In this document: positions 25,262-36,944 of the stretch, one piece after another
How positions within the stretch are numbered: position 1 is the stretch's first letter
How the letters are laid out: the number at the start of each line of letters is the position of its first letter
From: Stichopus chloronotus
Lineage: Eukaryota > Echinodermata > Holothuroidea > Aspidochirotida > Stichopodidae
Assembly: GCA_021234535.1 (NCBI GenBank)
Contig: CM037842.1
Coordinates: 27,744,189 to 27,808,188 of the forward strand
Direction of reading: 5' to 3'
DNA length: 64,000 nucleotides
Notes under the pieces: generated by a model
What the model was told of the DNA's origin: nothing
The model's input: only the letters and a program-made list of their open reading frames with translations
Database searches by the model: none
Translations under genes and position numbers: made by a program

Positions 25262-25800
25262 GTAATTCACAGCGCGTACTCCCTCACCTCATACAACCTA
25301 TGCATTACCGTATTGACCATGGTCTAGCATCTGGCAATTTGTGTGTGTGTATATGAAGTGAGTACGTCGCTAGCGAATTCCCAAACCAGTAAGTTTTGGG
25401 GAATCAACAATTAAATTCAATTTTCCTTCAGGAATTTTTTTGCTTGTACTACACAGCATACACAGTGGCATCATGTTTTGTGATTCTGTGATTCATTGAG
25501 CGTACTCCCTCACGTCGTATAACCTATGCATTACCGCATTGACCACGGTCCAGCATTTGTCAATTGTATGTGTGCATATTTGTCTGCAGTCCTTCCGTAA
25601 TTGCCACACTTTTGGTCGAGCAGCGAAGTCGCTACTCTCGGTGTTTTCATTTCCTAAAGTGTATACGTTACTGAATGAATGCAGAGAAAACTGCCATTTA
25701 CAGCCCTTTACTCCCTCACCTCATAAAAACTATAGATGCAATATATTGTTGGACTTACACATGATTTATCCATTGGCAATTATAGACGGGACATTGACCA
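25262..25800. mobile_element. F1 cluster (three partial copies)
   Basis: At 25,262-25,405 a left arm (GCGCGTACTCCCTCACCTCA to GTCTAGCATCTGGCAATTTG) is joined after a short TG run to the right terminal part (GAGTACGTCGCTAGCGAATT then CCCAAACCAGTAAGTTTTGG), which is a minimal foldback. A left arm copy follows at 25,497-25,680 and a weak one at 25,697-25,800. Confidence 0.75.
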
Positions 25801-25895
25801 GATACACATATAAACACAATTACCAGTTGGACTTTGGTCAGTAGGGTACAGTACTGCATGGCTCGGTACAAAGTCACTCATTATTTCCCAAACCA

Positions 25896-26309
25896 TTAAA
25901 GGAAAACCGTTGTACAGCCTTCTAAATAGTCCTGATAATTCAAGTATTCAAGTACAGTATAGTTTTTCAAATAAGAAGACACCATTGTTTAGTACAATAG
26001 CGTCATGTCCAAGAAAAGATGTAGTTTTTATGAATGTACTGTTCATTCACCTGCAAGTCGCGCCATGTTGTTGCAAAATTATGTGATCGTGACGTCACAC
26101 ATGCACCTGCCCATATTACGTAGTATTGCCGGTGATGTGTCATACACTTCCAAAATGGCGATACCCTCTGCAACACGGGCAGAAAGTTCTAAGTTATATT
26201 TAGAGAGAAATAATTACGAAAATAACACCGTTACTGTCATGATTGTTTTTAAATATATGAACATAAAGTGTAGGTTGAGATTGCAACACCCACTATGGTT
26301 CCCCTTTAA
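25896..26309. mobile_element. 414-bp TTAA-flanked MITE
   Basis: TTAA at 25,896 and 26,306 flank AAGGAAAACCGTTGT and, in inverse, AAGGGGAACCATAGTGG. The 117-codon open frame that starts inside has no known motif and runs out of the element, so it is not a gene. Confidence 0.55.
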
Positions 26310-26519
26310 GTGGCTGGGGGGTTATAGTGGCCTGCAATCATGCATGGATTTACCGTAAATCTAGAGGTAACTGTGCGCAGGCGTGAGGCTTGGCCATGTG
26401 TTTGTCATTCATGCCTGAAAAAGGTGGGTGATATGTCAAATCGCATATATGCCTGTCAGGCTGTTGATTACAGGTGTATAGTGTGGTAAAAACAATTACA
26501 GTACTCCAGCTCAGTTTTT

Positions 26520-28164
26520 GGTTTCGATGATAATTGCAACCTTTGTAATCATGCATATGTGTGTGTGTATGTGTGTGTGTGCGTGTGTGTATGTGTGTGT
26601 GTATGTCCGTGATGCCCTACCTTGTAAACACGATATCTCAAGAAGGGAAGCTTGGACAGATCTCATATTTGGTATGTAGGTGTACCATATTGAGAAGAAG
26701 AACTCTATTGTTTTTGGTGGAGGTCAAAGGTCATTTGGGGTCAACAGTGGTCAAAATGTGAAAACTTTGTAAACATGATATCTCAACGAGGGAAGCTTGG
26801 ACAGATCTCATATTTAGTATGTAGGTGTACCATATTGAGAAGGAGAAGCCTATTGTTTTTGGTGGAGGTCAAAGATCATTTGGGGTCAACAGGGGTCAAA
26901 TGTGAAAACCTTGTAAACAGGATATCTCAAGAAGGAAAGCTTGGACAGATCTCATATTTGGTATCTAGTTGTACCATGTTGAGAAGAAGAACCCTATTGT
27001 TTTTGGTGGAGGTCAAAGATCATTTGGGGTCAACAGGGGTCAAATGTGAAAACCTTGTAAACAGGATATCTCAAGAAGGAAAGCTTGGACAGATCTCATA
27101 TTTGGTATCTAGTTGTATCATGTTGAGAAGAAGAACCGTATTGTTTTTGGTGGAGGTCAAAGATCATTTGGGGTCAACAGGGGTCAAAATGTGAAAACCT
27201 TGTAAACATGATATCTCAAGGAGGAAAGCTTGGACAGATCTCATATTTGGTATCTAGTTGTACCATGTTGAGAAGAAGAACCCGTATTGTTTTTGGTGGA
27301 GGTCAAAGATCATTTGGGGTCAACAGGGGTCAAAATGTGAAAACCTTGTAAACATGATATCTCAAGAAGGGAAGCTTGGACAGATCTCATATTTGGTATG
27401 TAGTTGTACCATGTTGAGAAGAAGAAGCCTATTGTTTTTGGTGGAGGTCAAAGGTCATTTGGGGTCAACAGTGGTCAAAATGTGGAAACCCTGTAAACAT
27501 GATATCTCAAGAAGGGAGGCTTGGACAGATCTCATATTTGGTATGTAGGTAAACCATATTGAGAAACAGAATCCTGTCGTTTTTGGTGGAGGTCAAAGAT
27601 CATTTGGGGTCAACAGGGGTCAAAATGTGAAAACCTTGTAAACACGATATCTCAAGAAGGGAAGCTTGGACATATCTCATATTTGGTATGTAGCTGTACC
27701 ATGTTGAGAAGAAGAACCCTATTGTTTTTGGTGGAGGTCAAAGGTCATTTGGGGTCAACAGGGGTCAAAATGTGAAAACCTTGTAAACACGATATCTCAA
27801 GAAAGGAAGCTTGGACAGATCTCATATTTAGTGTGTAGGTGTACCATATTGAGAAGAAGAATCCTGTTGTTTATGGTAGGGGTCAAAGGTCATTTTGGGA
27901 CATCAGGGGTCAAGTTGTGAAAACCTTGAAAACACAATATCTCAAGAAAGGAAGCTTGTAGAGATCTCATGTTTTGTATGTAGTTGTACCATGTTGAGTA
28001 GAGGAACCCTGTCGTTTTTTGTGAAGGTTAAAGGTCATTTGGGGTCAGCAGGGGTCAAATTGTGAAAATGTGACAAATGTGACACATACTAATTGCTATT
28101 ATATCAGATTCAGAAAAAAATTTCTCTTAAATAGATCATCGAAACCACAATGCATTTCTGCATT
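26520..28164 (+). mobile_element. Complete S2 element: inverted ends, TG run, ~10 units of 145 bp, 3' hairpin
   Basis: GGTTTCGATGAT at 26,520-26,531 is an exact reverse complement of ATCATCGAAACC at 28,135-28,146. After the left end come CCTTTGTAATCATGCAT and a TG-rich run. The units follow, with GCTTGGACAGATCTCATATT at steps of 144-146 bp (anchor positions 26,651, 26,796, 26,940, 27,084, 27,229, 27,375, 27,520, 27,665, 27,810, 27,955). The right end has AATGCA-TTTC-TGCATT (28,149-28,164). Long open frames across the units are repeat artefacts. Confidence 0.88.
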
Positions 28165-28169
28165 ATGGT

Positions 28170-31100
28170 TCTTCTGTCACTTTTTTGGGGTGGGGGAGGG
28201 GGGCAGGACTCATTTTTCTTTCCAATTTGTAGCTGTAATTCTTCTTGATAACACTTCTTACCTGATGTCATTGGTGATGTTGCATAGTCAACTGTTGAGT
28301 AGATAAATGATAACATAATAATAATAATTTCAGCCTTGAAGGACATTGTTTTAGAATGCCAAGTGACCGCACAAGTGTGTAGGAAGCCTGGACTAATTTT
28401 ACAACTTCATGCTAGGTGAATACTAAGGGTCGTGTCAGGTGAATACCAAGGCAGCAATTTGATCCTTCTCAAAAGACGTTTTGTATTTGCAAGGGAACCG
28501 TTCACAGCTGCTTCTACAGGTAGCATTGCCAGATGGTAAGTGGAGATTATCACTTAAACTTTATGGTTTGATTATTTACAAAGGACTCACCCACAATATC
28601 AGTCGCACTCTCCTTCTCCCGGGGGGTGGAGGGTGGGGGATGGGACATGACATTTTGTTAGTTGCCTGGATGGAGGGGACATTCCAGCCAATGTTTATGC
28701 TGTCTGAGGCCACCAAATCATTGAAAAATTGTTACGGTGAGTTAGATTACCAGCCTTGTGTTGTATATGGCTATGTAGGATAGATCTCTATGGGATGGGG
28801 GTGGAGTTGTTGTGTTAAGTGAGGTCAGTTCAAACCAGATAAGTTTTAGGGTGTCCGTTTGCTACTTTGATTGTACATTTGAGGCTGTCGCTTCGCTTTC
28901 TTGCTTGATTTGAATGACAGTCAACCATGCAGGTGTTCACACCCACTCAGGTTTTGGTAGATGCCTCTTATCCCATATGGGTTAGGAGTTGGGGGCGACG
29001 TGGTAAAACATCTCATTCCTTCTACCCCCCCTATCATTTTGTTACTGTGCATCAGGTGTAGCTTGGCTTTAATAATGGGAAGGAGGTGCTAGTCCTGTTA
29101 TTAGACCAGATGGTTGCAGTCGCCAACCTATTTTAAGCAAACCTGTCCCGCTTTCTGAACTTTAAATCCCACAGAAAACAGAGCGTTCCAATTTCAATTC
29201 CAACGTTTTTGGTATTAAGATACACTGATGCTTAAAATGATATGCCAGATTGTGAGGTAAGATCTTGGAAAAAGGAATGATGTCCTTTTGTCTCGCTCAC
29301 ACCTTCTCGCATGATTACCAAGTACCTTGTGAAACCTTTAGAGAAGAAACAGGACTGGTAGGATCATGCTCATCCATCTTGGAATAAATGTTACAAAAAA
29401 GATGAAAGTAGATAGTCACATAGATATGTATAGCCTCAATAACAGTCCTTTGTACTGCATGTATGTATACAGTACTGTGCATGCGGTCATTGTCGATATA
29501 TGTGGTACATGTACTCGGTGTTGGCCCTGGCCCTAGACGAGTAGACGGGCAGACGGTAAATCAGTGTGTTCCTTTCTCTGAGAGGAACGTAGAAGCTAAC
29601 TGGTTTGCACATACAGTACTGTTATCTGCAATATACATTCTGCCCTATATGAAGGGGAGCTTGCAGAAAGTCGTCGTGCTGTTTATTACCACTCATATTC
29701 TCCCAACTTAAGGCTATAATTGAGGTAAATCTAGTCGAGATGCGAACTTTTAGTTTCTGATTAAGGGGTGATTATTCGCACAATTGCGTATATAAGATGG
29801 CAAAATGGCTTACTGCACGGAATAATTGCATTTAAGTAGTCCCATGAGATTTTCGTTTGGCCTTGTGTAAAGCAGCGTATGTAATTATTGTGGTTTAAGG
29901 CTGTTGAATGAAGCGTGTGATTGCGTTCATAAATTTGTCTTTCTGCATCTGTGTGTTAACCTATAGAATGTGCTGTGAGATCAGCTTTGCAGTTCGTATG
30001 AAGGTTACTGTCAATTGCGAGTATTTTACAGAGGAGGAAGCGATGATTTAGTTATAAATATGAGCAACAGTGACTGGCTATGGACTCCTAAACTCTCACA
30101 ATTGCAGAGAAAATAAAATCTGGAATTCATGCTGGTATTTATGCCACACCAGTTGATCATCCATATCCATATGCACATCCAGATATTTGTATCATGAAAC
30201 CTGTTCTGGAGGACTATCTCTGGTTATGAGTTCTCTGGGTTCGTCGCTCACTCTCGTTAAAATGACGATGGTCTCCTTTGTTATCTTCTACATAGAGCTC
30301 ACAGAAATGTGGTTTACTATATATCGCACAAAATGATTAATTCTGAAGTAATTGCTATCATCATCCTTCCTTAATTATCAAACCAATCAGGGCAGCGTCA
30401 TTTTTGCCACCGAATGACGCCAGTCTCTCCAGATAATGATCTGTGGCGCGTTAAAACGACAGCAGTGCAGAAAATCTGTTGCACGTGCATGTTAACTGTA
30501 CCTTGTATAAGTACCCAACACAGTTTCAATAATGCATCATAAACTGCTGATCTATGAGTGGCTTGACAAGAATCAAGAAGTGTTGGTATGTACAGTACAT
30601 GCTATCTGATTTATTTTCTACTCTGTAATAGTCATAACATTTTGAAGAGCTACAATCCTTCCCCATATCAAGTTGTGATTTTATAAGTTAGTCATCTGAT
30701 GTTGTGATGTCTACTCTCACTACACGAATAGATCAGTTTGATACTGTTTCACCTGCTGTTTGTAGTTGCATGGCTTCTGCCATACACTGCATAGGAGGGT
30801 TTAAAAGTTGGTTGTTTCAAGGGATCTAAGGCATTTGTTTGATAACAAAAAGAAAAAAAAAAACGTTTCACAAGCTGATATTTATGAACATAGGAGGATA
30901 AACCTTTTTCAAAATAATGAAGGATGGTAACATTATGCCCAAGAAGTAAGTTCCTCTCAGAAAGAAATTAAGTTATTTGTTTGCTGAGGAACAATTAGTT
31001 CATCTTAACTTTAAGGAATCAATTGTTAGGTCTTCCACATCTCACATTTGATTTACCTTTTTCTAGATGTTTTTCGGTGGGACGGAAATGGTTTTGGCAG

Positions 31101-31985
31101 TGAGTAAAACAAGTGTTGTTGCATACCTCGTTGGGTGCATGTCAAACATGGTAAATAAATTCCCCTTAAATGAGGACTTTGCAACATGAGTCATGCGACA
31201 GGCTTAATACGAGCAGAAATGCCTGAAGCTACCGGGCCCTACTTTGCATGCATGCAGTCATCGCTGCTGACGCACAGACAGTAAAAATGGTGTTTTGCTT
31301 CAAAAGTTTTTTCAAAGTTCATTGCCAGAGGGCAGGAAGTCATGCAAACACAAATTACTGTTCAACTTGGTTATACTTTTTCATTATATGCCAATTATTT
31401 ATGCACTTTGGCAGTGCATAATTTGAGTCATGTAGCCTAGAAGTTCGTGTCAACAGGATTGATGTACATTTTATGTATGAAAAGTCTTTGGAAGCCTCCC
31501 AAAATTCACATGATTTTTTGGGCACAGTTTAAATGGGATCATTAATCTCAGCCTTAAAAGAAGACACGTACATATAAATCTTTTATTCTTTAAACAAGCC
31601 ACACATTTGCATTGTGTTTGCCTATTGTTCTAAAGAGTGCACTGTCGTTACAGTTGGCTATGACTCTCCTATATGCAGAAGTGTACACAGGGCATTCATT
31701 TATTATGTGCAAGTACTAAGCTTTCACAGTGTTAAAACAAAGGACAACTGGTATAAGAAGACACTTAGTGATCGTACTTCGATTATGAGCGGTGTTTCTC
31801 TCACACACTTTACATGACATTTAGACCAAATACTTGTATGCCTGAGAATACCGAATGCATGTTCTCTAACCACACAAACTTTTATTCCTCATTGGTTATT
31901 GCTTAACTAATATTTCTACAACTATTTCACTGCAACTTTCAGTACTTCATGATTATTTTTGAGATTCATGATTTTTTACAATTTT
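28170..31985. other. No gene recognised; G-rich tract
   Basis: A G-rich stretch at 28,619-28,645 (GGGGGGTGGAGGGTGGGGGA) could form a G-quadruplex. Two more G-runs lie at 28,183-28,203. Open frames are all 100 codons or shorter with no domain. The rest is AT-rich with ACTGTA/TACAGT words. Confidence 0.5.
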
Positions 31986-33990
31986 GATTCCTTGCCGAAG
32001 GCTCGAGGAATCTATGCGATGGTGATGTCATGTGTGTGGGTGTGTGTGCGGGTGTATGTGTGTATGTATGTAACGCATTGCTTGTAAACACGATATCTCA
32101 AGAAGGGCAATTTGGAGGCATCTTACATTTATTTGGTATTTAGGTTGGTCATACTGAGTAGATGATCCCTATTTTTTTGGCTGGGTTCAAAGGTCATTTG
32201 AGGTCACCAGGGGTTAAAATGCAAAAACCTTGTAAACACAATATCTCAAGAATGGTAACTGTGACTGATGTCAAACTTGGTGTGTGGATTGGACATATTG
32301 AGTAGATGGTCCCTATTGTTGTTGGTCTAGGTCAAAGGTCATTTGAGGTCACCAGAGGTCACACTGTAAAAACCTTGTAAACACGATATTTCCAGAAGGG
32401 TAATTGTGACTGATGTCATACTTAGTGTGTGAATTGGACATATTGAGTAGATGATCCCTTTGGTTTTGGTCGAAGTCAAAGGTCATTTGAGGTCACCAAT
32501 GGTCAAACTGGAAAAACTTGTAAACATGATATCTCTAGAAGGGTAACTGTGACTGATGTCATACTTGGTGTGTGGGTCGGTCATATTAAGACAATAGCCC
32601 CTATTGTTTTTGGTTGAGGTCAAAGGTCATCTGAGGTCATCAGAAGCCAAACTGTAAAAACCTTGTAAACACGATATCTCAAGAACAGTAACTGTAACTG
32701 ATGTCATACTTGGTGTGTTGGTTGTTCCTATTTAGCAGATGGTCCCAAATGTTTTTGGTCAAGGTCAAAGGTCATATGAGGTCACCAGAGGTCAAACTGG
32801 AAAAACTTTGTAAACGCAATATCTCTGGAAGGGTAACTGTGACTGATGTCATACTTGGTGTGTGGGTTGGACATATTAAGTAGATGGTCCCTATTGTTTT
32901 TGGTCAAGATAAAAGGTCATCTGAGGTCACCAGAAGCCAAACTGTAAAAACCTTGTAAACACAATATTTCCAGAAGGGTAATTGTGACTGGTGTTGTACT
33001 TAGTGTGTGGATTGGACATATTGAGTAGATGATCCCTTTTGTTTTTGGTCGAGGTCAAACGTCATTTGAGGTCACCAGAGGTCAAACTGGAAAAACCTTG
33101 TAAATACGATATCTCATGAACAGTAACTGTGACTGCTGTCATACTTGGTGTGTGTGTTGGTCATATTGAGTAGATGGTCCCTATTACTTTTGGTCGATGT
33201 CAAAGGTTGAGTAGATGGTCCCTATTGTTTTTGGTTGAGGTCAAAGGTCATCTGAGGTCACCAGAGGCCAAACTGTAAAAACCTTGTAAACACGATATAG
33301 ACTCTAGAAGGGTAACTGTGACTGATGTCATACTTGGTGTGTGGATTCTATATAGTGAGTAGAATATTCCGTTTTGATTTTGGTGGATACCAAAGGCCAT
33401 TTGAGGTCATCACAGGTCAAACTGTGAAAACCTTGTAAATACAGTATTTGAAGGGTAACTGTTACTGATGTCATACTTAGTGTGTTGATTGGTCATACTG
33501 AGTAGATGATCCCTATTAGTTTTGGTCAGGGGCAAATGTCATTTGAGGTCACCAGCAGGTCAAACTGGAAAAACCTTGTAAACACAATATCTCCAGAAGG
33601 GTAACCATGACTGATGTAATACTTGATGTGTGGGTTGGTAATAATTGACAGAAGATCCCTATTGATTTTGATGGAGGATAAAGGTCATTTGATGTCACTC
33701 AAGGTCAAGCTATGAAAATGTGTAAACACAAGTATTACCAGGAATTTTAACCTTGATTGTCATACTGTACTTGATGTGTGGATTGTATATACTGAGTAGA
33801 AGACTCCTTTTGTTTTTGGTGGAGGTCAAAGGTTTGAGGTCACCTGAGGTCAAACTGTGAAAACCTTGCAAATACATTATCTCCTGAAGGGTGGTGTTGA
33901 CTGATGTCATACTTGATATATAGGTTGGCCACACTGGGTAGGTGATCCCTATTGCTTTTTTTGGAAGTCAAATGTCATTTGAGATCACCA
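31986..33990 (+). repeat. S2 array with 5' hairpin and about 13 units of ~145 bp
   Basis: The 5' flank GATTCCTTGCCGAAGGCTCG and AGGAATC folds as GATTCC/GGAATC with an inner GCC-GAA-GGC. A TG-rich run (32,035-32,072) follows, then units. The word GACTGATGTC recurs at 32,263, 32,408, 32,551, 32,696 (variant) and 32,841, close to 145-bp steps. Units carry GGTCAAAGGTCATTTGAGGT and CACCAGAGGTCA. Units near 33,200 and 33,820 are internally deleted. Confidence 0.9.
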
Positions 33991-34360
33991 AAAAAAAGGT
34001 CATTTTGGGTTAACTAAAGGCTTGTTAATGTGGTTGTTTCAAGAACAAAAACTGTAGTTGATCTCATACTTTTCATGTGGATAATTGATTTGTTATAATA
34101 TAACCATGTCGCAAAGGAATCACAAAGCCTTTTGGCTTTCTGGTTTCTATATATATGACCGATTTCCTCGATATTTCAATTTTTCTCAGATATCAAACCA
34201 AATGGAAATTGGTTACTTCCGGTTTCAGTCACATAACCACTTCACCATGAAAGCTTACAGTATGTAATTATTACAAGTCACGTAGATGGAAGAATATGTG
34301 GTTGCTACAGAATGTATTGCAACTGCAAAAAAAAAAAAAAATCATGCATGTCTAATAAGT

Positions 34361-34397
34361 GGCAGGGAATCACTAAGCCTCTTGGCTTTCTTGTTAA
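34361..34397 (+). repeat. S2 3' end hairpin
   Basis: GGGAATCACTAAGCCTCTTG then GCTTTCTTGTTAA. A second, slightly diverged end lies at 34,111-34,143 (GGAATCACAAAGCCTTTTGG). Both conserve AAGCC and GGCTT stems. Confidence 0.7.
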
Positions 34398-35020
34398 AGC
34401 GGAAATTAGGGTTTGAATGAGAAAATTCACCTTTAGTTGATTTTTCTTTCTAAACTGATTGTTCACCAAAACATAGGGACGTTGGGGAGGTGTTTGAAGA
34501 TAGGAGAAACGGTAATTATTGCATTAATTACTGTTGAATGAGAACTCTTAATATTTGTCGGGTACAAAAAATAAACGTTCGTGTACAAGACAAGACAGCC
34601 TCCTCTATACGATGACCAATCGCAGAGTAAGACTAAGATGATGTTATATGAATATTAAGATAACCGAATGTTTACGGTTCCTATGATGTTCGTGCATTGT
34701 GCAATGCTAAGTAAACAAGAGTTTAGTGATAGTTGATACATACAGTACAGCACACGTATGCTACGTATGAAATTGTTCAGCCATGGACACCTCGTCATAC
34801 CTTGAAAAGGCGATAGTATTAAATATTCATATTTCATTCGATGAATATGGATGTCACAGACTTTCGGAGTTCTTCACTGATTTTTTTCGAATTTGACTCA
34901 TTTCTCGAAATTGTTTTGAGATAATCTTGATCATATTTGTTAGTTATAACTCATTGTACGATACCGGTGGGGAATTGCAGTGAAATAAATTGTGAAAATA
35001 AACTCTGAATTCCCCTTTAA
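34394..35020. mobile_element. 627-bp TTAA-flanked MITE
   Basis: TTAA at 34,394 and 35,017 flank ends AAGCGGAAATTAGGGTTT and, on the opposite strand, AAGGGGAATTCAGAGTTT (17 of 21 positions agree including TTAA). The interior has no coding sign. Its left TTAA coincides with the GTTAA end of an S2 3' hairpin, so it inserted exactly at, or shares, that end. Confidence 0.6.
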
Positions 35021-35429
35021 GTTGTTCATGTTACCAACCACATGCTTTTTGCGAGCTAGCACAGCAGTAATGCAGCTGGATAGTACTGTACAGTACAAAT
35101 GGCTCGAATAGGCCTACCTGTACGTGTTACATGTACAATTGAACATGTGTCTGCGTGTATTGCACTTGTAAAGTTCATTGACGTTTTATGTTTATTGTAC
35201 TTCTTTTTTTTAAATACTCTATGGATTTATCAAATTTAGTATACCCTCACATTTTGTGTCCTGCACCATGGACTGATCTTTGCACAGTTCGTTATCTGCT
35301 GGATTTATCGGTCTGCAATATGCTGACATACCACCGGACAGGGCTGGTAGGCCTGGTGTAACGTTAGTGATTCATTTTGAAACAGATTGTTGGTAAAATC
35401 AGCTTGATACACTAGAAGAAACAACCTAT

Positions 35430-35660
35430 CTACATCGTAGACATATACCTACCCCTTGCCCCACTAATGCATACATTTAACCCATGGATACTCAAATTGT
35501 CCTCAAAACTTATTCCGGAGGATGGGCTAGGCCCTAGAGGGTGCGGTGCTAGAATTAGTTTCAGGGACAATCTGAGAATGGGCCAAGATGTGTGCATTAG
35601 TGAGGCAAGGGGTAGGTATATATGTCTAAGATGGAATACCCACACTTGAGGAAGTTGTTG
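35430..35660. mobile_element. F2 foldback element
   Basis: The left arm (ATACCTACCCCTTGCCCCAC, ATGCATAC, AAATTGTCCTC) and right arm (GGACAATCTGAG, GTGCATTAGTGAGGCAAGGG, GTAGGTATAT) pair around a centre near 35,535, where CTAGGCCCTAGAGGGTGCGG lies. The terminal GGAATACCCACAC follows but the second stem half is eroded. Confidence 0.75.
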
Positions 35661-35751
35661 GAAAATCATGTGATACATCAATATTGTGATGAAATTTGTT
35701 TCCAAGGCAGGGAATGATCAGGTTTTCAAAATATGCATGTGCAGAAACGCA

Positions 35752-35926
35752 GTGCAAAAACTTCACTGGCAGACCAAAAGGCTGGCAATTACAGAAGGGC
35801 GGTGACCAGATACACACACACACACACAAATTGCCAGATGCTAGACCATGGTCAATACGGTAATGCATAGGTTTTATGAGGTGAGTACGTTGCTAGCAAT
35901 TCCCAAACCAGTAAGTTTTGGGGAAA
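35752..35926 (-). mobile_element. F1 copy, minus orientation
   Basis: CCAAAAGGCTGGCAATTACA, GAAGGGCGGTGACCAG, a CA run (35,814-35,828), TGCCAGATGCTAGACCATGG, GGTAATGCATAGGTTTTATG, AGGTGAGTACG and the terminal ATTCCCAAACCAGTAAGTTT stem-loop are present in order. Confidence 0.8.
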
Positions 35927-35929
35927 AAA

Positions 35930-36529
35930 TACTCCATTTGTATGGCAATTAAGCTGTTTTTTTTTTTTCTCAAAATGAGATACGATACTGCATAAATTAT
36001 TCCCTGTAAGGACCTCCCTTCTTTTATGGGTTACAAACATTTAGGGCTAGTACAGTAATGTTTGGGAAGTTTTTGATACTAGGCCACTTTACAGCAGACC
36101 AATTTGCATCACAGAACTATGGTTTGCATGCAGGCCTATGAAGCTTAGTATTTTCTAAGTGATACTGAATGTACGATAGGCAGGTACTTAGATCCTTCCG
36201 GAAAGAGTGGCGTGTTAAGCATATTTCTTCAGCAAATATTGATTACGGGTAACAAATGCCTACAAAATTGTGCAAACTAAATAATATACTTTAACTGTTG
36301 TTAAAGATGGAGTGTGGATGAAGGATTTTAGGTAGATGTTTGAGTGGATGTATTTCTAGTATTAATTATTAATTGAATTGACAGAAATCCACATTCTCAA
36401 TCAATGGTATACCGCACTAGCCTAGCCGTTGTGATCGTTCAATAGTATACCATTGTCCTGTGTCTTTGCATTCCCAAAATTGGTACACAGCCTGTTCGTG
36501 TAAAGTTGGCCTGTTCACATCATAGAGAA
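35930..36529. other. No gene recognised
   Basis: AT-rich spacer between F1 and F2 copies. A poly-T run lies at 35,957-35,969 and nothing is recognised as coding. Confidence 0.5.
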
Positions 36530-36668
36530 GGAAAAAGTGTTCGGCTAGGCCTTAGAGGGCACAATGCCAGAATTGACTTGAGGACATTTAGGGCAAGGTC
36601 AAATAAGTGCATTAGTGGAAGGGGTAATAGTCAGTTGTGAATACCCTAACCAGTGAGTTGTGGACAAA
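36530..36668 (+). mobile_element. F2 right-arm copy
   Basis: TCGGCTAGGCCTTAGAGGGC, GGACATTTAGGGCAAGGTCA, GCATTAGTGGAAGGGGTAAT and AATACCCTAACCAGTGAGTT with TGTGG follow the F2 order. The left arm is missing. Confidence 0.65.
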
Positions 36669-36944
36669 CTATGAACATCTTACCATGGTTAACACCTCTA
36701 ACACCCCTCTTGTGTGGCACAAATAATTTTTTTTTTTATTGCCACCGCATGATTTGTTGCTGATGCGTTGACCTGAAGAAATGCAGTAATGGAAGTACGA
36801 CCAAAAAAGTTACCGCACTGCTCTGCATACAGTATGATGCACAGAACCAGTGCACTGAACAAGTGGAAGCTGTCAATACTCTGTTACAGTACAGTGTAAA
36901 TACTGTATCAAAAAAGGTTGTGTGACATGAAAAATAAAAATTCC

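Noticed and set aside
26775..27548. Open frames of 96 and 139 codons giving repeated peptides such as QISYLVCRC and RTLLFLVEV
   Set aside because: They read across 145-bp S2 units. 145 is not a multiple of 3, and the same DNA repeats without start or stop conservation.
31986..33990. Regular repeats considered as a CRISPR array
   Set aside because: Units are ~145 bp and diverge throughout, with no short repeat plus unique spacer pattern. Eukaryotic context.
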